64,000 bases of DNA, taken from NCBI GenBank assembly GCA_964647825.1, contig CAZYJL010000001.1, positions 62,001-126,000 on the forward strand. The letters run 5' to 3'. Position 1 is the stretch's first letter; each line of letters opens with the position of its first letter. The position numbers were made by a program, and so were the translations under genes. This DNA is from VFKI01 sp964647825 (GTDB taxonomy: Bacteria; Pseudomonadota; Gammaproteobacteria; DSM-16500). Below are positions 1-8,569 of this stretch, in pieces. The notes beneath the pieces are model-generated. The model was not told the origin of the DNA and did not search any database. It saw only the letters and a list, made by a program, of their open reading frames with translations.

Positions 1-445
1 CTGTACTATTCGTTTCACCGACTGGCACCAAACTACCTGACGAACTACTACGCGCATATGCAAAACCGGCTTTACCAAATATGTTCCACCCACTCGTCCC
101 GAAAGGAAACATCCCCTTTCCAACAAGATCAAGCGCATTTTGTCGAATTTGTGGTTTGTTACCGGATGGCGCAGGCACATCGTAGGTCGCTGCACCAAAT
201 TGTGTAAAACCAAATTCCCATGCTGCATATTGATTAATTTGATATCCCATATACAAGCGCGCACCTACGCCTTTTTTATCAACAGTTGCAGCTTGTCCAT
301 TGACCGTACCAGAAGATGCCTGTATGCGAGATGGACCCACTTGACCGCCGAGATAAAATCCGTCACCAACCGCAAACACAGGCTGCATCGCTACCCCAGT
401 CAGCATCACCATCATCATCTTTTGTACTTTTTTACTAAGCAACAT
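1..445 (-). CDS. Outer-membrane beta-barrel protein, 3' part cut by window edge
   Basis: The minus-strand frame opens at ATG 443-445 and stays open to the window edge, giving about 148 residues. The N-terminus (MLLSKKVQKMMMVMLTGVAM then QPVFA) is a Sec signal peptide with a likely cut after the Ala-containing end. The mature part starts GDGFYLGGQVGPSRIQAS and continues with alternating aromatic and Gly-rich strands such as GARLYMGYQINQYAAWEFGF and WNIFGKAGFAYARSSS. This is the pattern of small OmpA/OmpW-like or OMP_b-brl porin-fold proteins. It is inferred to sit in the outer membrane; the ligand or role is unknown. The C-terminal strands lie outside the window, so length and exact family cannot be fixed. 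Confidence 0.75.
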   Translation of the reverse strand, partial: MLLSKKVQKMMMVMLTGVAMQPVFAVGDGFYLGGQVGPSRIQASSGTVNGQAATVDKKGVGARLYMGYQINQYAAWEFGFTQFGAATYDVPAPSGNKPQIRQNALDLVGKGMFPFGTSGWNIFGKAGFAYARSSSSGSLVPVGETNST

Positions 446-491
446 ACAGATAGCTCCCCAATCCATTCACTTGTGAATAATGCATGTCAGA

Positions 492-1205
492 TTAGTCAAG
501 AGACACTTCAAAGTCTAGCTCTCGAATCAATCGTCCAGCTTGTTTCCCACGTGCCTCAAACCGCGTAATCACAGGCCGATTTGCTGAACGCTCTGCATAA
601 CACCCTTCTCCTGCTCGATTTTTCAATGCAGGATGTGCAGACAACACTTGCATCATTTGCACCGCATAATCTTCCCAATCCGTTGCTAAATGTAGCCAAC
701 CACCCAATTTTAATTTCGACACCAACAATTCTAAAAAAGCCGGTTGAATCAAACGACGTTTAATATGTTTACGCTTCGGCCACGGATCAGGAAAAAAAAT
801 TTGCGCGCCAGTTAAACTTTTTGCTGGAATCGCTTGCGACAAGACCTCCACTGCATCGGCATGGTAAACACGAATATTTTTTACATCACGCAATGCCATA
901 TTTCCCAGCAAAGAACCCACACCGGGCAAGTGTGTCTCAATACCAATAAAATCAATTTCAGGATAATGTATCGCGGTTTCCAACAAAGAATGTCCCGTGC
1001 CAAATCCAATTTCTAAAACAACCGGTGCTTGACGCGCAAATACCTTAGTAAAATCGACATAGTCTGGCGTGACGACTAATCCATATTGCGGCAACCATTC
1101 TTCTACTGCGCGACATTGCGCAGGCGTCATCCGTCCATCACGTCGCACAAAACTACGAATGCGTCGAAAAAATTTTTCGCTCTGACTCTGCTCATGTTCT
1201 TTCAT
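492..1205 (-). CDS. trmB: tRNA (guanine-N7-)-methyltransferase
   Basis: TrmB makes m7G46 in the variable loop of tRNAs using SAM. The 237-residue length fits the bacterial family. The SAM-binding motif VVLEIGFGTGHSLLE lies near residues 62-76. The family signature FPDPWPKRKHIKRR lies at about 138-151, and the C-terminal TRFEARG element is present. The ATG at 1205 overlaps the last 14 bases of the upstream pncB frame, so the two genes are translationally coupled and probably co-transcribed from the pncB side. There is no sign of damage. Confidence 0.96.
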   Translation of the reverse strand: MKEHEQSQSEKFFRRIRSFVRRDGRMTPAQCRAVEEWLPQYGLVVTPDYVDFTKVFARQAPVVLEIGFGTGHSLLETAIHYPEIDFIGIETHLPGVGSLLGNMALRDVKNIRVYHADAVEVLSQAIPAKSLTGAQIFFPDPWPKRKHIKRRLIQPAFLELLVSKLKLGGWLHLATDWEDYAVQMMQVLSAHPALKNRAGEGCYAERSANRPVITRFEARGKQAGRLIRELDFEVSLD

Positions 1206-2640
1206 TTTTTTTACCTGAAAATGCTGTAATCAATTCTTCTTTTATATGCTGCAATCGACCAGATAATCCGACCGGATAACTTGATTGATTATTTTTTTCA
1301 ATAAATTTTTTTACATTGATGCGCGCTTTTTCACGTACGCTGTGAAGATTAATTGCGGCATAAACACACTGTCCTTCACGAAAAATAGGTTGTAACAAAT
1401 CCAGACTGTCATCTGCGTTTTTTTCTATTAACGGCATCGATGCGCCATCCAAGGAGACACAAGCCAATGGGTGTTCAATACCCGAAAGTTCATCATAAAT
1501 AACATCCGCAATAGGCTGACCTGCCTGCAAATAACGTCGCACTTGTAAAATACCGGGATTCGAAATTTTGACACGATCTTCTGATAGTTTAATTTTATAT
1601 TCCCACTTATTTTTTTCATTACATAATGCAGATAATTTATAAACACCGTCCAAAGCCGATTGATCTGATGCAGTAACCAAGCGTGTACCCACCCCCCAAA
1701 CAGAAATTTTTGCACCCTGTTTTTTCAATGCTGCAATGGCATATTCATCTAAACTATTACTCGCAATAATCTCTGTTTTGGTAAGACCGGCTTTATCTAA
1801 TGCTGCACGCGCACGCACACTTAACGCTGCTAAATCCCCAGAATCCAAACGAATGCCACGTAAATTTAATGAGGCCTGATCACGTTTATTTTCTGCATCA
1901 ACCAATGCAATGGCCTGTTGTACGCCCTGCAACGTGTCATAGGTATCAACTAATAACACCAAATTATTTGGCGCAACCGATGCAAATGCGGCAAACGCTG
2001 TTTTTTCATCAGGAAATGCCGTCACCCAACTATGGCCCTGTGTGCCAGAAACAGGGATACCAAAACGCATCCCGGCTAACACATTCGATGTCGCACTACA
2101 CCCGCCTAAATAGGCCGCACGACTGGCAGATAGCGCGCCATCCGGTCCTTGCGCACGTCGTAATCCGAATTCCAACACCGGATCCCCTGCTGCTGCCTGA
2201 CAAACACGCGAGGCTTTCGTTGCAATCAACGTCTGGAAATTAATAAAATTCATCAAGGTTGATTCAATTAACTGTGCTTGCAACAATGGTCCTGTCACTC
2301 GTAACAGTGGCATGTGTGGAAAAACTAAGGTACCCTCTGGAATTGCATCGATATCACACGTAAAACGTAACTCAGCGAGATAAGCCAAAAACGCCGTTGA
2401 AAATAACGCTGTGCCATCGGGTGCACGTAACTCCGCAAGATAGGCTAATTCTTCCTCAGAAAAATGCCACTGTGATAAAAAGTCAATGACACTGGCGAGA
2501 CCTGCTGCAATAGTATAGTTTCCACCAAATGGATTTCGCCGAAAAATTTGATGAAACACTGCCTGACGCTCATGCAGGCCTAGTTTCCAGTAGCCATATG
2601 CCATCGTGAGCTGGTATAAATCGGTCAACAGAGGCGACAT
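1192..2640 (-). CDS. pncB: Nicotinate phosphoribosyltransferase
   Basis: This enzyme converts nicotinate and PRPP to nicotinate mononucleotide in the Preiss-Handler NAD salvage pathway (ATP-assisted, cytosolic). The 482-residue protein opens with LLTDLYQLTMAYGYW, typical of the longer NAPRT branch. It has EFGLRRAQGPDGALSASRAA around residues 157-176 and SGTQGHSW around 198-205, whose His (about 203) matches the autophosphorylated His of the family. The phosphate-binding region IRLDSGDLAALS follows. Its 3' end overlaps the start of trmB. The ATG at 2640 is about 60 bases from the divergent metN, so the two transcription units share a very short intergenic region. Confidence 0.95.
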   Translation of the reverse strand: MSPLLTDLYQLTMAYGYWKLGLHERQAVFHQIFRRNPFGGNYTIAAGLASVIDFLSQWHFSEEELAYLAELRAPDGTALFSTAFLAYLAELRFTCDIDAIPEGTLVFPHMPLLRVTGPLLQAQLIESTLMNFINFQTLIATKASRVCQAAAGDPVLEFGLRRAQGPDGALSASRAAYLGGCSATSNVLAGMRFGIPVSGTQGHSWVTAFPDEKTAFAAFASVAPNNLVLLVDTYDTLQGVQQAIALVDAENKRDQASLNLRGIRLDSGDLAALSVRARAALDKAGLTKTEIIASNSLDEYAIAALKKQGAKISVWGVGTRLVTASDQSALDGVYKLSALCNEKNKWEYKIKLSEDRVKISNPGILQVRRYLQAGQPIADVIYDELSGIEHPLACVSLDGASMPLIEKNADDSLDLLQPIFREGQCVYAAINLHSVREKARINVKKFIEKNNQSSYPVGLSGRLQHIKEELITAFSGKKNERT

Positions 2641-2701
2641 GTGAGATTTCCTGCTCCAAAAATCACGAAATTATACAGTAAATAACAAAAGATAGACTGC
2701 A

Positions 2702-3757
2702 ATGATCACACTAAAAAATATCACCAAATACTATACACGCGGCACAAGACGCTTTACTGCACTGGATAATATCAACTTAAACATCAAGCGCGGTGAAATT
2801 TTTGGCATCATCGGCAAAAGCGGGGCTGGCAAAAGTACGCTCATTCGCTGTATTAACTTATTAGAGCGCCCAGATAGTGGCGAGGTACACATCAACAACG
2901 TGTCACTCATGCCATTATCTGAAACAAAATTGCGCCACGCTCGCCGTCAAACTGGGATGATTTTCCAGCATTTTAATTTATTAAATGCGCGTAACGTGCG
3001 CGACAATGTCGCCTTACCATTGGAAATAGCGGGTATCTCACGCCATGCAGCACGTCAAAAAATTGCGCCATTACTTGAGCTAACTGGCTTGACTGGTCGG
3101 GAAACGCATTATCCGGCACAACTCAGCGGTGGCCAGAAACAACGCGTCGCCATTGCGCGCGCCCTTGCCGCAGAACCCACTGTGTTACTTTCTGATGAAG
3201 CAACCTCGGCATTAGACCCGGAAACAACACAATCGATTCTTGAATTACTGAAAAATATCCGCGATACGCTCAATATTACAATTTTACTGATTACCCATGA
3301 AATGGCTGTCATTAAAGCCTGTTGTGATCGTGTGGGTATTCTGGAAAATGGGAAACTCATTGAAGAAAATGAAGTAGGTGAATTTTTTGCACACCCTAAA
3401 ACATCCACTGCCAAAAAATTTATTGTTTCTTCATTGCCACAGCATCTGCCAACGATTCTCACCGCCAGTATCCAGCCAACACCGACTGTTCATACGCACC
3501 CGATTATGCGATTATGGTTTTTTGGTAATGCAGCAACACAACCCATCATTGCACAACTCATTAATCAATTTCAGTTACGCGTCAATATTCTGCAAGCGAA
3601 CGTTGAATATATTAAAAAACACGCAATGGGTGTGATGATTCTTGCTATGGATGGGGCGAAAGATAGGCTCGATGCAGCAATCACTTACTTGCAGCAAACT
3701 GGCATTCATGTGGAGGTTCTTGGTTATGTCCCAGACAACCTTGTCTCTTTTGTATGA
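2702..3757 (+). CDS. metN: D/L-methionine ABC transporter, ATP-binding subunit
   Basis: This is the ATPase of the MetNIQ methionine importer at the inner face of the cytoplasmic membrane. Walker A GIIGKSGAGKST is at residues 36-47, the ABC signature LSGGQKQRVAIARAL starts at 141, and Walker B with SDEATSALD is at 164-172. A C-terminal extension (about 265-345) matches the NIL/ACT-like methionine-sensing domain that mediates transinhibition in MetN. The length of 351 aa fits the family. metI begins inside its last 32 bases, and metQ follows. No SAM riboswitch is visible in the 61-base gap upstream; a MetJ-type operator was not identified. Confidence 0.96.
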   Translation: MITLKNITKYYTRGTRRFTALDNINLNIKRGEIFGIIGKSGAGKSTLIRCINLLERPDSGEVHINNVSLMPLSETKLRHARRQTGMIFQHFNLLNARNVRDNVALPLEIAGISRHAARQKIAPLLELTGLTGRETHYPAQLSGGQKQRVAIARALAAEPTVLLSDEATSALDPETTQSILELLKNIRDTLNITILLITHEMAVIKACCDRVGILENGKLIEENEVGEFFAHPKTSTAKKFIVSSLPQHLPTILTASIQPTPTVHTHPIMRLWFFGNAATQPIIAQLINQFQLRVNILQANVEYIKKHAMGVMILAMDGAKDRLDAAITYLQQTGIHVEVLGYVPDNLVSFV

Positions 3758-4379
3758 GGCAACATTACAAACGTTATGGATGGTGACAGCGGCTGGACTG
3801 GTCACCTTATTGATCGGTTTACCCATTGGCGTTTTACTTTATGCCACACGAAAAAATCACCTCTTGGCACAACCCATACTGTGGGCCATGCTCTCACTCT
3901 TTGTGAACATCACACGCTCAATCCCTTTTATTATTCTCATGATGGCGGTTATTCCTTTCACGCGTTTATTGGTCGGCACATCCATTGGTACCACTGCCGC
4001 CATTGTCCCCTTAAGCTTATGTGCGATTCCTTTTTTTGCACGTGTGACAGAAAATGTATTGCTTGAGCTCCCACTCGGCCTTGTGGAAGCAGGACTTGCG
4101 ATGGGCGCCAGTCGATTGCAAATTATCTATCGTATTCTGTTACCTGAAGCGTTACCCGGCTTACTCAACGGTATCGTGCTGACGCTAGTCAGTTTAACAG
4201 GTTACTCTGCGATGGCGGGTGCAATTGGCGGCGGTGGATTGGGTGATCTGGCCTATCGTTATGGCTATATGCGCTTTGATAACCGCATGATGGGCATGAC
4301 AGTCATTGCGATGGTGGTTTTGGTGCAAATCATTCAATGGGGTGGCGCAAGACTCGCGCACCGGTTTACGCATCGCTAG
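3726..4379 (+). CDS. metI: Methionine ABC transporter, permease subunit
   Basis: This is the inner-membrane permease of MetNIQ, with five predicted membrane helices. The ABC permease contact (EAA) loop LVEAGLAMGASRLQIIYRIL lies in the C-terminal half. A longer upstream frame exists, but I chose ATG 3726 because GGAGG at 3712-3716 sits nine bases before it and MSQTTLSLLYEATLQTLWM is the usual MetI N-terminus. This gives 217 aa, the family norm. The start lies inside the end of metN, which indicates translational coupling. The conserved tail GAIGGGGLGDLAYRYGY is intact. Confidence 0.95.
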   Translation: MSQTTLSLLYEATLQTLWMVTAAGLVTLLIGLPIGVLLYATRKNHLLAQPILWAMLSLFVNITRSIPFIILMMAVIPFTRLLVGTSIGTTAAIVPLSLCAIPFFARVTENVLLELPLGLVEAGLAMGASRLQIIYRILLPEALPGLLNGIVLTLVSLTGYSAMAGAIGGGGLGDLAYRYGYMRFDNRMMGMTVIAMVVLVQIIQWGGARLAHRFTHR

Positions 4380-4436
4380 AAATAATTATCATTTGATTTT
4401 TATTATTTTTTTGAAATTCATTTAGGGAAAAACAAC

Positions 4437-5246
4437 ATGCAAAAAATCTTAAAAACATTTTCATTATTATTTATTTTAGCTATCAGCAATGTATTTTTGC
4501 TTGCTTGTCACCCAAAAGACGATCCACATACACTAAAAGTTGGCACCATTGCCGGTCCTGAAACAACCCTGATGGAAACAGCAGCAAAAGTGGCCAAAGA
4601 AAAATACGGCCTGACTTTACGTATTATTGCTTTTTCTGATTATCTTGAACCCAATGCTGCACTTCATGATGGCAGTATTGATGCAAACTTATTTCAACAT
4701 CAACCTTGGCTCGATCGACAAAATAAGGAGCATCGTTACCATCTTGTCGCTGTCGGTAAAGCGTTTATTTATCCGATGGGCATTTATCCGGGTAAATCAC
4801 ATTCTCTACTTGCTCTTCCCCAAAAAGCCAAAATTGCGATCCCAAATGATCCTAGCAATGAAGGGCGCGCTTTATTACTGCTTGCCAATGCGGGTTTAAT
4901 TCAACTCAATCCAAAAGCGGGCATTTATCCGACACAAAAAGATATTATTGAAAATCCACGAGAAATAGAGTTTATTGAATTAGACGCGGCACAACTGACC
5001 CGTAGTTTACCCGATGTCGATGCAGCGGCGATCAATACCAATTACGCCGTGCAGGCAGGACTCGATCCCGCACGCGATGCATTATGGAAAGAAGGCCCTG
5101 ATTCTCCTTACGCCAATATTATTGTTGTCCGACAAGATAAGAAAAAAGATCCGCGCGTCAAACAACTGATTGCTGCATTTCAGTCTGATGCTGTCATACT
5201 CGAAGCGAAAAAATTATTTGGTTCACAAGCGATTCGCGCATGGTAA
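4437..5246 (+). CDS. metQ: Methionine-binding lipoprotein of MetNIQ
   Basis: This is the substrate-binding protein of the methionine importer, family NLPA/MetQ. A lipoprotein signal peptide ends in the lipobox LLAC, with Cys24 as the lipidation site, so the protein is anchored at the periplasmic face of the inner membrane. The mature region carries family landmarks: LKVGTIAGPETTLMETA, DGSIDANLFQHQPWLD, IAIPNDPSNEGRALLLL and the INTNYAVQAGLDP segment. Length is 269 aa. It lies 57 bases after metI and completes the operon. The next gene starts 63 bases downstream; no strong terminator hairpin is visible between them. Confidence 0.95.
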   Translation: MQKILKTFSLLFILAISNVFLLACHPKDDPHTLKVGTIAGPETTLMETAAKVAKEKYGLTLRIIAFSDYLEPNAALHDGSIDANLFQHQPWLDRQNKEHRYHLVAVGKAFIYPMGIYPGKSHSLLALPQKAKIAIPNDPSNEGRALLLLANAGLIQLNPKAGIYPTQKDIIENPREIEFIELDAAQLTRSLPDVDAAAINTNYAVQAGLDPARDALWKEGPDSPYANIIVVRQDKKKDPRVKQLIAAFQSDAVILEAKKLFGSQAIRAW

Positions 5247-5309
5247 TACTGTCGCTGATAAATAATAAGCTCAATTTATCTATTTCCTGAAATATAAAAA
5301 GGAGTTCCA

Positions 5310-5990
5310 ATGAAAACACTCTCTCGTTATTTCATGATGACTTGTCTCTGCTTGGGCATCACAGCCTGTGCAACGACGCCGCAAGATGCAGCGTCAACGT
5401 TAACTGCAGAAGGGTCGCCTGATGTGCTCTATCACAAAGGCAACCAATATGCACAGGGTGATGGCGTTCCACGTGACGACACCAAGGCGTTTAATTACTA
5501 TCTCGCCGCAGCGCGAGGCGGTTCAGTGAAAGCACAATATGCTTTAGGTTATCTCTATCGAACGGGGCGTGGCGTGCCGCGCAATTATGCGCTCGCTGCA
5601 GAATGGTTCAGCAAAGCGGCAGATGCGGGTAATGCAGAAGCGCAATACAGTTTAGGTGTGCGTTACTTAATGGGCCAAGGTATCCAAGAAGACGATATTC
5701 AAGCCATGGCATGGTTTAAAAAAGCAGCAGCGCAGGGCAATCTTGCTGCAGCTAGCCAACTAGGTTACATGTATGCGGCAGGCAAAGGGGTACCACAAAA
5801 CTATCAAACTGCGATTGAATGGTATCAAAAAGCAGCGAATGGCGGATTAGCCAGCGCGCAATATAATTTGGGTTTGATGTACGCGAATGGGATTGGCACA
5901 ACAAAAGACACAGAAAAAGCTCGCGGATTATTCCAACAAGCGGCTGCCAAAGGATTTCACCCAGCGAAAAAAGCGTTGAGTGCATTGTGA
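5310..5990 (+). CDS. Sel1-repeat (SLR) lipoprotein
   Basis: A lipoprotein signal (lipobox ITAC, Cys20) is followed by about five tandem Sel1-like repeats of 36 residues between residues 45 and 225. Examples are KAQYALGYLYRTGRGVPRNY, AEAQYSLGVRYLMGQGIQED and SAQYNLGLMYANGIGTTKD. Such alpha-solenoids are protein-binding scaffolds; in Legionella and Coxiella some affect host entry, but no such role can be read here. AAAAAGGAG precedes the ATG. Its TGA overlaps the GTG start of rsmA (GTGA), so the two are coupled. It is a periplasm-facing or outer-membrane lipoprotein; the partner is unknown. Confidence 0.88.
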   Translation: MKTLSRYFMMTCLCLGITACATTPQDAASTLTAEGSPDVLYHKGNQYAQGDGVPRDDTKAFNYYLAAARGGSVKAQYALGYLYRTGRGVPRNYALAAEWFSKAADAGNAEAQYSLGVRYLMGQGIQEDDIQAMAWFKKAAAQGNLAAASQLGYMYAAGKGVPQNYQTAIEWYQKAANGGLASAQYNLGLMYANGIGTTKDTEKARGLFQQAAAKGFHPAKKALSAL

Positions 5991-6760
5991 CACACATCAG
6001 ACGTAAACGATTCGGCCAACATTTTTTACGCGACGGATACATTATCCAACAAAGTGTCGATGCGATTGCACCACAAATCGGCGAACACCTTGTGGAAATT
6101 GGACCAGGTGAAGGCGTGTTAACCTATCCGTTGCTTGAAAAAATTGGCACAGCAGGCCGCTTGGATGCAATTGAAATTGATCGTGATTTGATTCATGATT
6201 TACAAACAATCGATCATCCACAATTTTTTCTTCATCAAGCGGATGCTTTGTTTTTTGATTTTGGTGAACTTGCAGATAAAACGCAGTCACTCCGTGTCGT
6301 AGGCAATTTGCCTTATAATATTTCGACGCCATTAATTTTTCATTTGTTAACTTTTGCTAACAAAATAAAAGATATGCATTTTATGTTACAAAAAGAAGTC
6401 GTTGAACGACTCGCTGCGACGCCGCGCACAAAAAATTACGGCAGACTCAGTATCATGGCGCAATATTACTGCAAAATAACAGCCTTATTTGATGTACCAC
6501 CTGATGCGTTTTCTCCGCCACCGAAAGTGAATTCTGCCGTAGTGCGCTTAGTGCCTTATCAAACACTTCCTTATCCTGCAAAGGATTTTGAGCATTTTCA
6601 ACAACTTGTCAAAACAGCATTTTCGATGCGTCGCAAAACATTACGTAATGCATTAAAAAATACGATTGATTCGCCGACTTGGGAAAGACTGCAATTAGAT
6701 GCGAACTTGCGACCAGAGGAATTCACGGTGGAAGAATTTGTGCGCCTAAGTAACGCGTAA
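5987..6760 (+). CDS. rsmA: 16S rRNA (adenine(1518)-N6/adenine(1519)-N6)-dimethyltransferase
   Basis: RsmA (KsgA) dimethylates two adjacent adenines in helix 45 of 16S rRNA, a late 30S assembly checkpoint. The N-terminal RKRFGQHFLRD, SAM motif VEIGPGEGVLT (residues 37-47) and catalytic NLPYNIST (107-114) are all present. The C-terminal FSMRRKTLRNALK motif is also present, and 257 aa is normal. The start is GTG 5987, overlapping the TGA of the Sel1 gene. The stop codon TAA (6758-6760) is the first part of a terminal inverted repeat of a 183-bp palindromic element that begins at 6757. Confidence 0.96.
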   Translation: MTHIRRKRFGQHFLRDGYIIQQSVDAIAPQIGEHLVEIGPGEGVLTYPLLEKIGTAGRLDAIEIDRDLIHDLQTIDHPQFFLHQADALFFDFGELADKTQSLRVVGNLPYNISTPLIFHLLTFANKIKDMHFMLQKEVVERLAATPRTKNYGRLSIMAQYYCKITALFDVPPDAFSPPPKVNSAVVRLVPYQTLPYPAKDFEHFQQLVKTAFSMRRKTLRNALKNTIDSPTWERLQLDANLRPEEFTVEEFVRLSNA

Positions 6761-6939
6761 TAGATCAGTGGGTGTGTGTTTTTTTGCTTAACTGCATATC
6801 AGTTGTCCATCGGCTTTTGAAAGTGAGCAAAGCCAAGCCCTTTCTGATTTCATGAAGCGTACTTTTATCAGTAAAATGCAGTTAGCTGTTTGGCTGTTGC
6901 GGTCAGTTAAGCAAAAAAACACACCCACTAATCTATTAC
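6757..6939. repeat. Palindromic mobile-like element at the rsmA stop codon
   Basis: The left end GTAATAGATCAGTGGGTGTG is matched in reverse complement by the right end, which finishes ACACACCCACTAATCTATTAC. The arms extend about 40 bases with few mismatches and include a T7/A7 tract followed by GCTTAACTG. The core of about 100 bases has no coding potential. A shorter relative sits at 59505-59595, again starting GTAATAG at a gene's stop codon. The arms could fold in RNA as a long hairpin and act as a terminator or mRNA 3' end. It looks like a non-autonomous palindromic element; no transposase is present. Confidence 0.8.
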
Positions 6940-7003
6940 AGCAACGCTACATGCGAGACTGCAAAAAACAGGCGCCACCGGTAAACACCCAAATTATTTC
7001 AAG

Positions 7004-7270
7004 CTAAGCAACTTTTCCAACATCAAAATCTGGGAACAATAGCACTGCTGGATGCACTTTAAGTGCATTTGCAAAAATAATCGCTCTTTCGCGTCCGATT
7101 TGTCTGGTGTTGCTTTCTAATGCTGAAATATTTGACTGACTAATACCGGTGATATTAGCTAAATCAGTTTGTGTCAATCCTTGCTGTTCACGAAGCAATT
7201 TTAATGCTTCTCCAGGAGTGATCCGTGCATGTACTTTGGCTTTTATAAACTCTTTTTTATTAATTTTCAT
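7004..7270 (-). CDS. HTH (XRE/HigA-type) antitoxin
   Basis: This 88-residue protein has a classic Cro/C1 helix-turn-helix: ALKLLREQQGLTQTDLANI, TGISQSNISALESN, and the IGRERAIIFANALKVHPAVL tail. I chose ATG 7268-7270 rather than the upstream in-frame ATG because GAGG lies just before it. The longer start would also sit inside the toxin gene. It lies 16 bases downstream of a RelE/HigB-family toxin frame, the usual toxin-first HigBA order. The expected role is to bind the toxin and repress the shared promoter. The antitoxin is intact while the toxin frame is broken, a common relic state. Confidence 0.85.
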   Translation of the reverse strand: MKINKKEFIKAKVHARITPGEALKLLREQQGLTQTDLANITGISQSNISALESNTRQIGRERAIIFANALKVHPAVLLFPDFDVGKVA

Positions 7271-7286
7271 GCTCAAGACCTCGCCA

Positions 7287-7558
7287 TTAATATATATGTG
7301 CATTTATATCAATAACATAAACCTCTAGCTGTTCTTTTTCCGCTTTATAAATAACTCGCCATTGTAGTGAAAGCCTTGAAGAACGAAATCCCTGCCATTC
7401 ACCTTTAAAAAGCTCATCATGATAGCCTTTTATTTCTCTTAATCCTTGCACACCCTGCAGCTCAACAATTCTTTTCCAAATTTCATATTCTTTTTTAATG
7501 CGTAAGGGTATAGTTTTAAAAGATTTTATAACCGATTTTTTTCATATACTGTCCACAT
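7287..7558 (-). pseudogene. HigB/RelE-family toxin gene with a one-base loss in a poly-A tract
   Basis: The minus strand reads an ATG at 7556-7558 (MWTVYEK...), then loses frame in an A7 run (7534-7541 area). A long open stretch follows to the stop at 7287, containing KTIPLRIKKEYEIWKRIV, GLREIKGYHDELFKGEWQG and SSRLSLQWRVIYK. That is the Gp49/HigB-like ribonuclease toxin fold. The long stretch has no ATG, GTG or TTG at its head. One extra A in the run would join MWTVYEKKSVIKSF to the rest and give about 90 residues, the family length. The gene is therefore a frameshift relic, or is read by slippage on the A-run, or carries a sequencing error. Confidence 0.72.
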
Positions 7559-7609
7559 ATACAATATGTATATATATTATTGCATATATCAAGTCATCAA
7601 GCTTACCAC

Positions 7610-8548
7610 TTATAAAACTTCTTTGCCTATTTCCCGCGGAATCCCATCGGGCTGCTCTGTCATCGCCATCACGAGTGGCCAATTCACTAATGTCACCGCC
7701 GATACGCGCTGTGTACTTTTTTCAATTTCCCTGACAATTTCAGCAAATTGGACGCTTTCTTCTTGCGCATGTTCTTCTAATGGTGGATGCGATTCCAAAA
7801 ATAATTTTTGCTGATTCCACGCAATTTTATTTGGCATATTAATAATTTCAACTAATGTGCCAGGCTGCACATCAGGAAAAAATTGCATAATGTCGCTCTC
7901 ATGCATACGAATACAACCAAAACTCGCGCGTGTCCCAATACTCTCTGGAAAAATTGTACTGTGAATTAAATACGTCGGCACACGTAAATAAATGGCATAA
8001 GGTCCCAATGGATTATCCGGCCCTGGCGGCATCACTTTCGGCAATTCAATGCCTCGGGCACGATTAAATTCACGAATATCTTTTGGTGGTATCCAAACAG
8101 GATCGATTTTTTTACGCGTTACATACGTCCGTGTGATAGGAATCGTTTTACCAATACGCCCAATGCCAATTGGAAAGGTTAATATTTCATGACTATTTTC
8201 AGGAAAATAATACAAACGCATTTCTGGTAAATTAATAATGATGCCAGCACGAGGCAAAGGGGGTAATAAAAATTGATTTGGTATTTCCACCAAATTCCCA
8301 CTCTTAAAAAGTGATTGTTCGCCCACCCCGGGATTTGCGGCAACAATCGCATTCACACCCACGTTATACCGTTTTCCTAATGTTGCCGGCGAATCATTTT
8401 GATACGTGTTGACAGAAAAAATTGAACCAATTAATGCAACATTATCAGCAGGTCGCGTAAAATTACTCGCAAAGGTATTCGCTATGAAATAACTATTGCT
8501 AATAAAAACAAATAAAAAAACAATAAAATTTTTACGCGACAAAAACAT
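7610..8548 (-). CDS. LysM/YkuD-domain L,D-transpeptidase
   Basis: This is a periplasmic ErfK/YbiS-type enzyme that makes 3-3 peptidoglycan crosslinks or attaches lipoproteins to peptidoglycan. A signal peptide ends near residue 27 (NTFA). Residues about 44-92 resemble a LysM motif (SPATLGKRYNVGVNAIVAAN, then SGNLVEIP). The YkuD domain begins at IIINLPEMRLYYFP (103-116). The catalytic motif has His196 (YLIHST) and Cys212 in ASFGCIRMHESD, matching the HX(n)S/TxGCxR[ML] signature. Length is 312 aa. It is followed on the same strand direction, across a short repeat, by no partner gene; upstream is a second, unrelated L,D-transpeptidase family member. Confidence 0.9.
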   Translation of the reverse strand: MFLSRKNFIVFLFVFISNSYFIANTFASNFTRPADNVALIGSIFSVNTYQNDSPATLGKRYNVGVNAIVAANPGVGEQSLFKSGNLVEIPNQFLLPPLPRAGIIINLPEMRLYYFPENSHEILTFPIGIGRIGKTIPITRTYVTRKKIDPVWIPPKDIREFNRARGIELPKVMPPGPDNPLGPYAIYLRVPTYLIHSTIFPESIGTRASFGCIRMHESDIMQFFPDVQPGTLVEIINMPNKIAWNQQKLFLESHPPLEEHAQEESVQFAEIVREIEKSTQRVSAVTLVNWPLVMAMTEQPDGIPREIGKEVL

Positions 8549-8569
8549 GAATAAGTATTCCTCGTTATT

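Noticed and set aside
2641..2701. Possible SAM riboswitch or MetJ boxes before metN
   Set aside because: The gap is only 61 bases and no convincing stem set or AGACGTCT-like tandem is seen.
7516..7545. Short ATG frame MKKIGYKIF ending at TAA, with a TTT-T slip that could be a programmed +1 shift into the toxin
   Set aside because: The upstream MWTVYEK start matches the family N-terminus better and needs only one added A in the A7 run, so a prfB-like +1 site is unnecessary.
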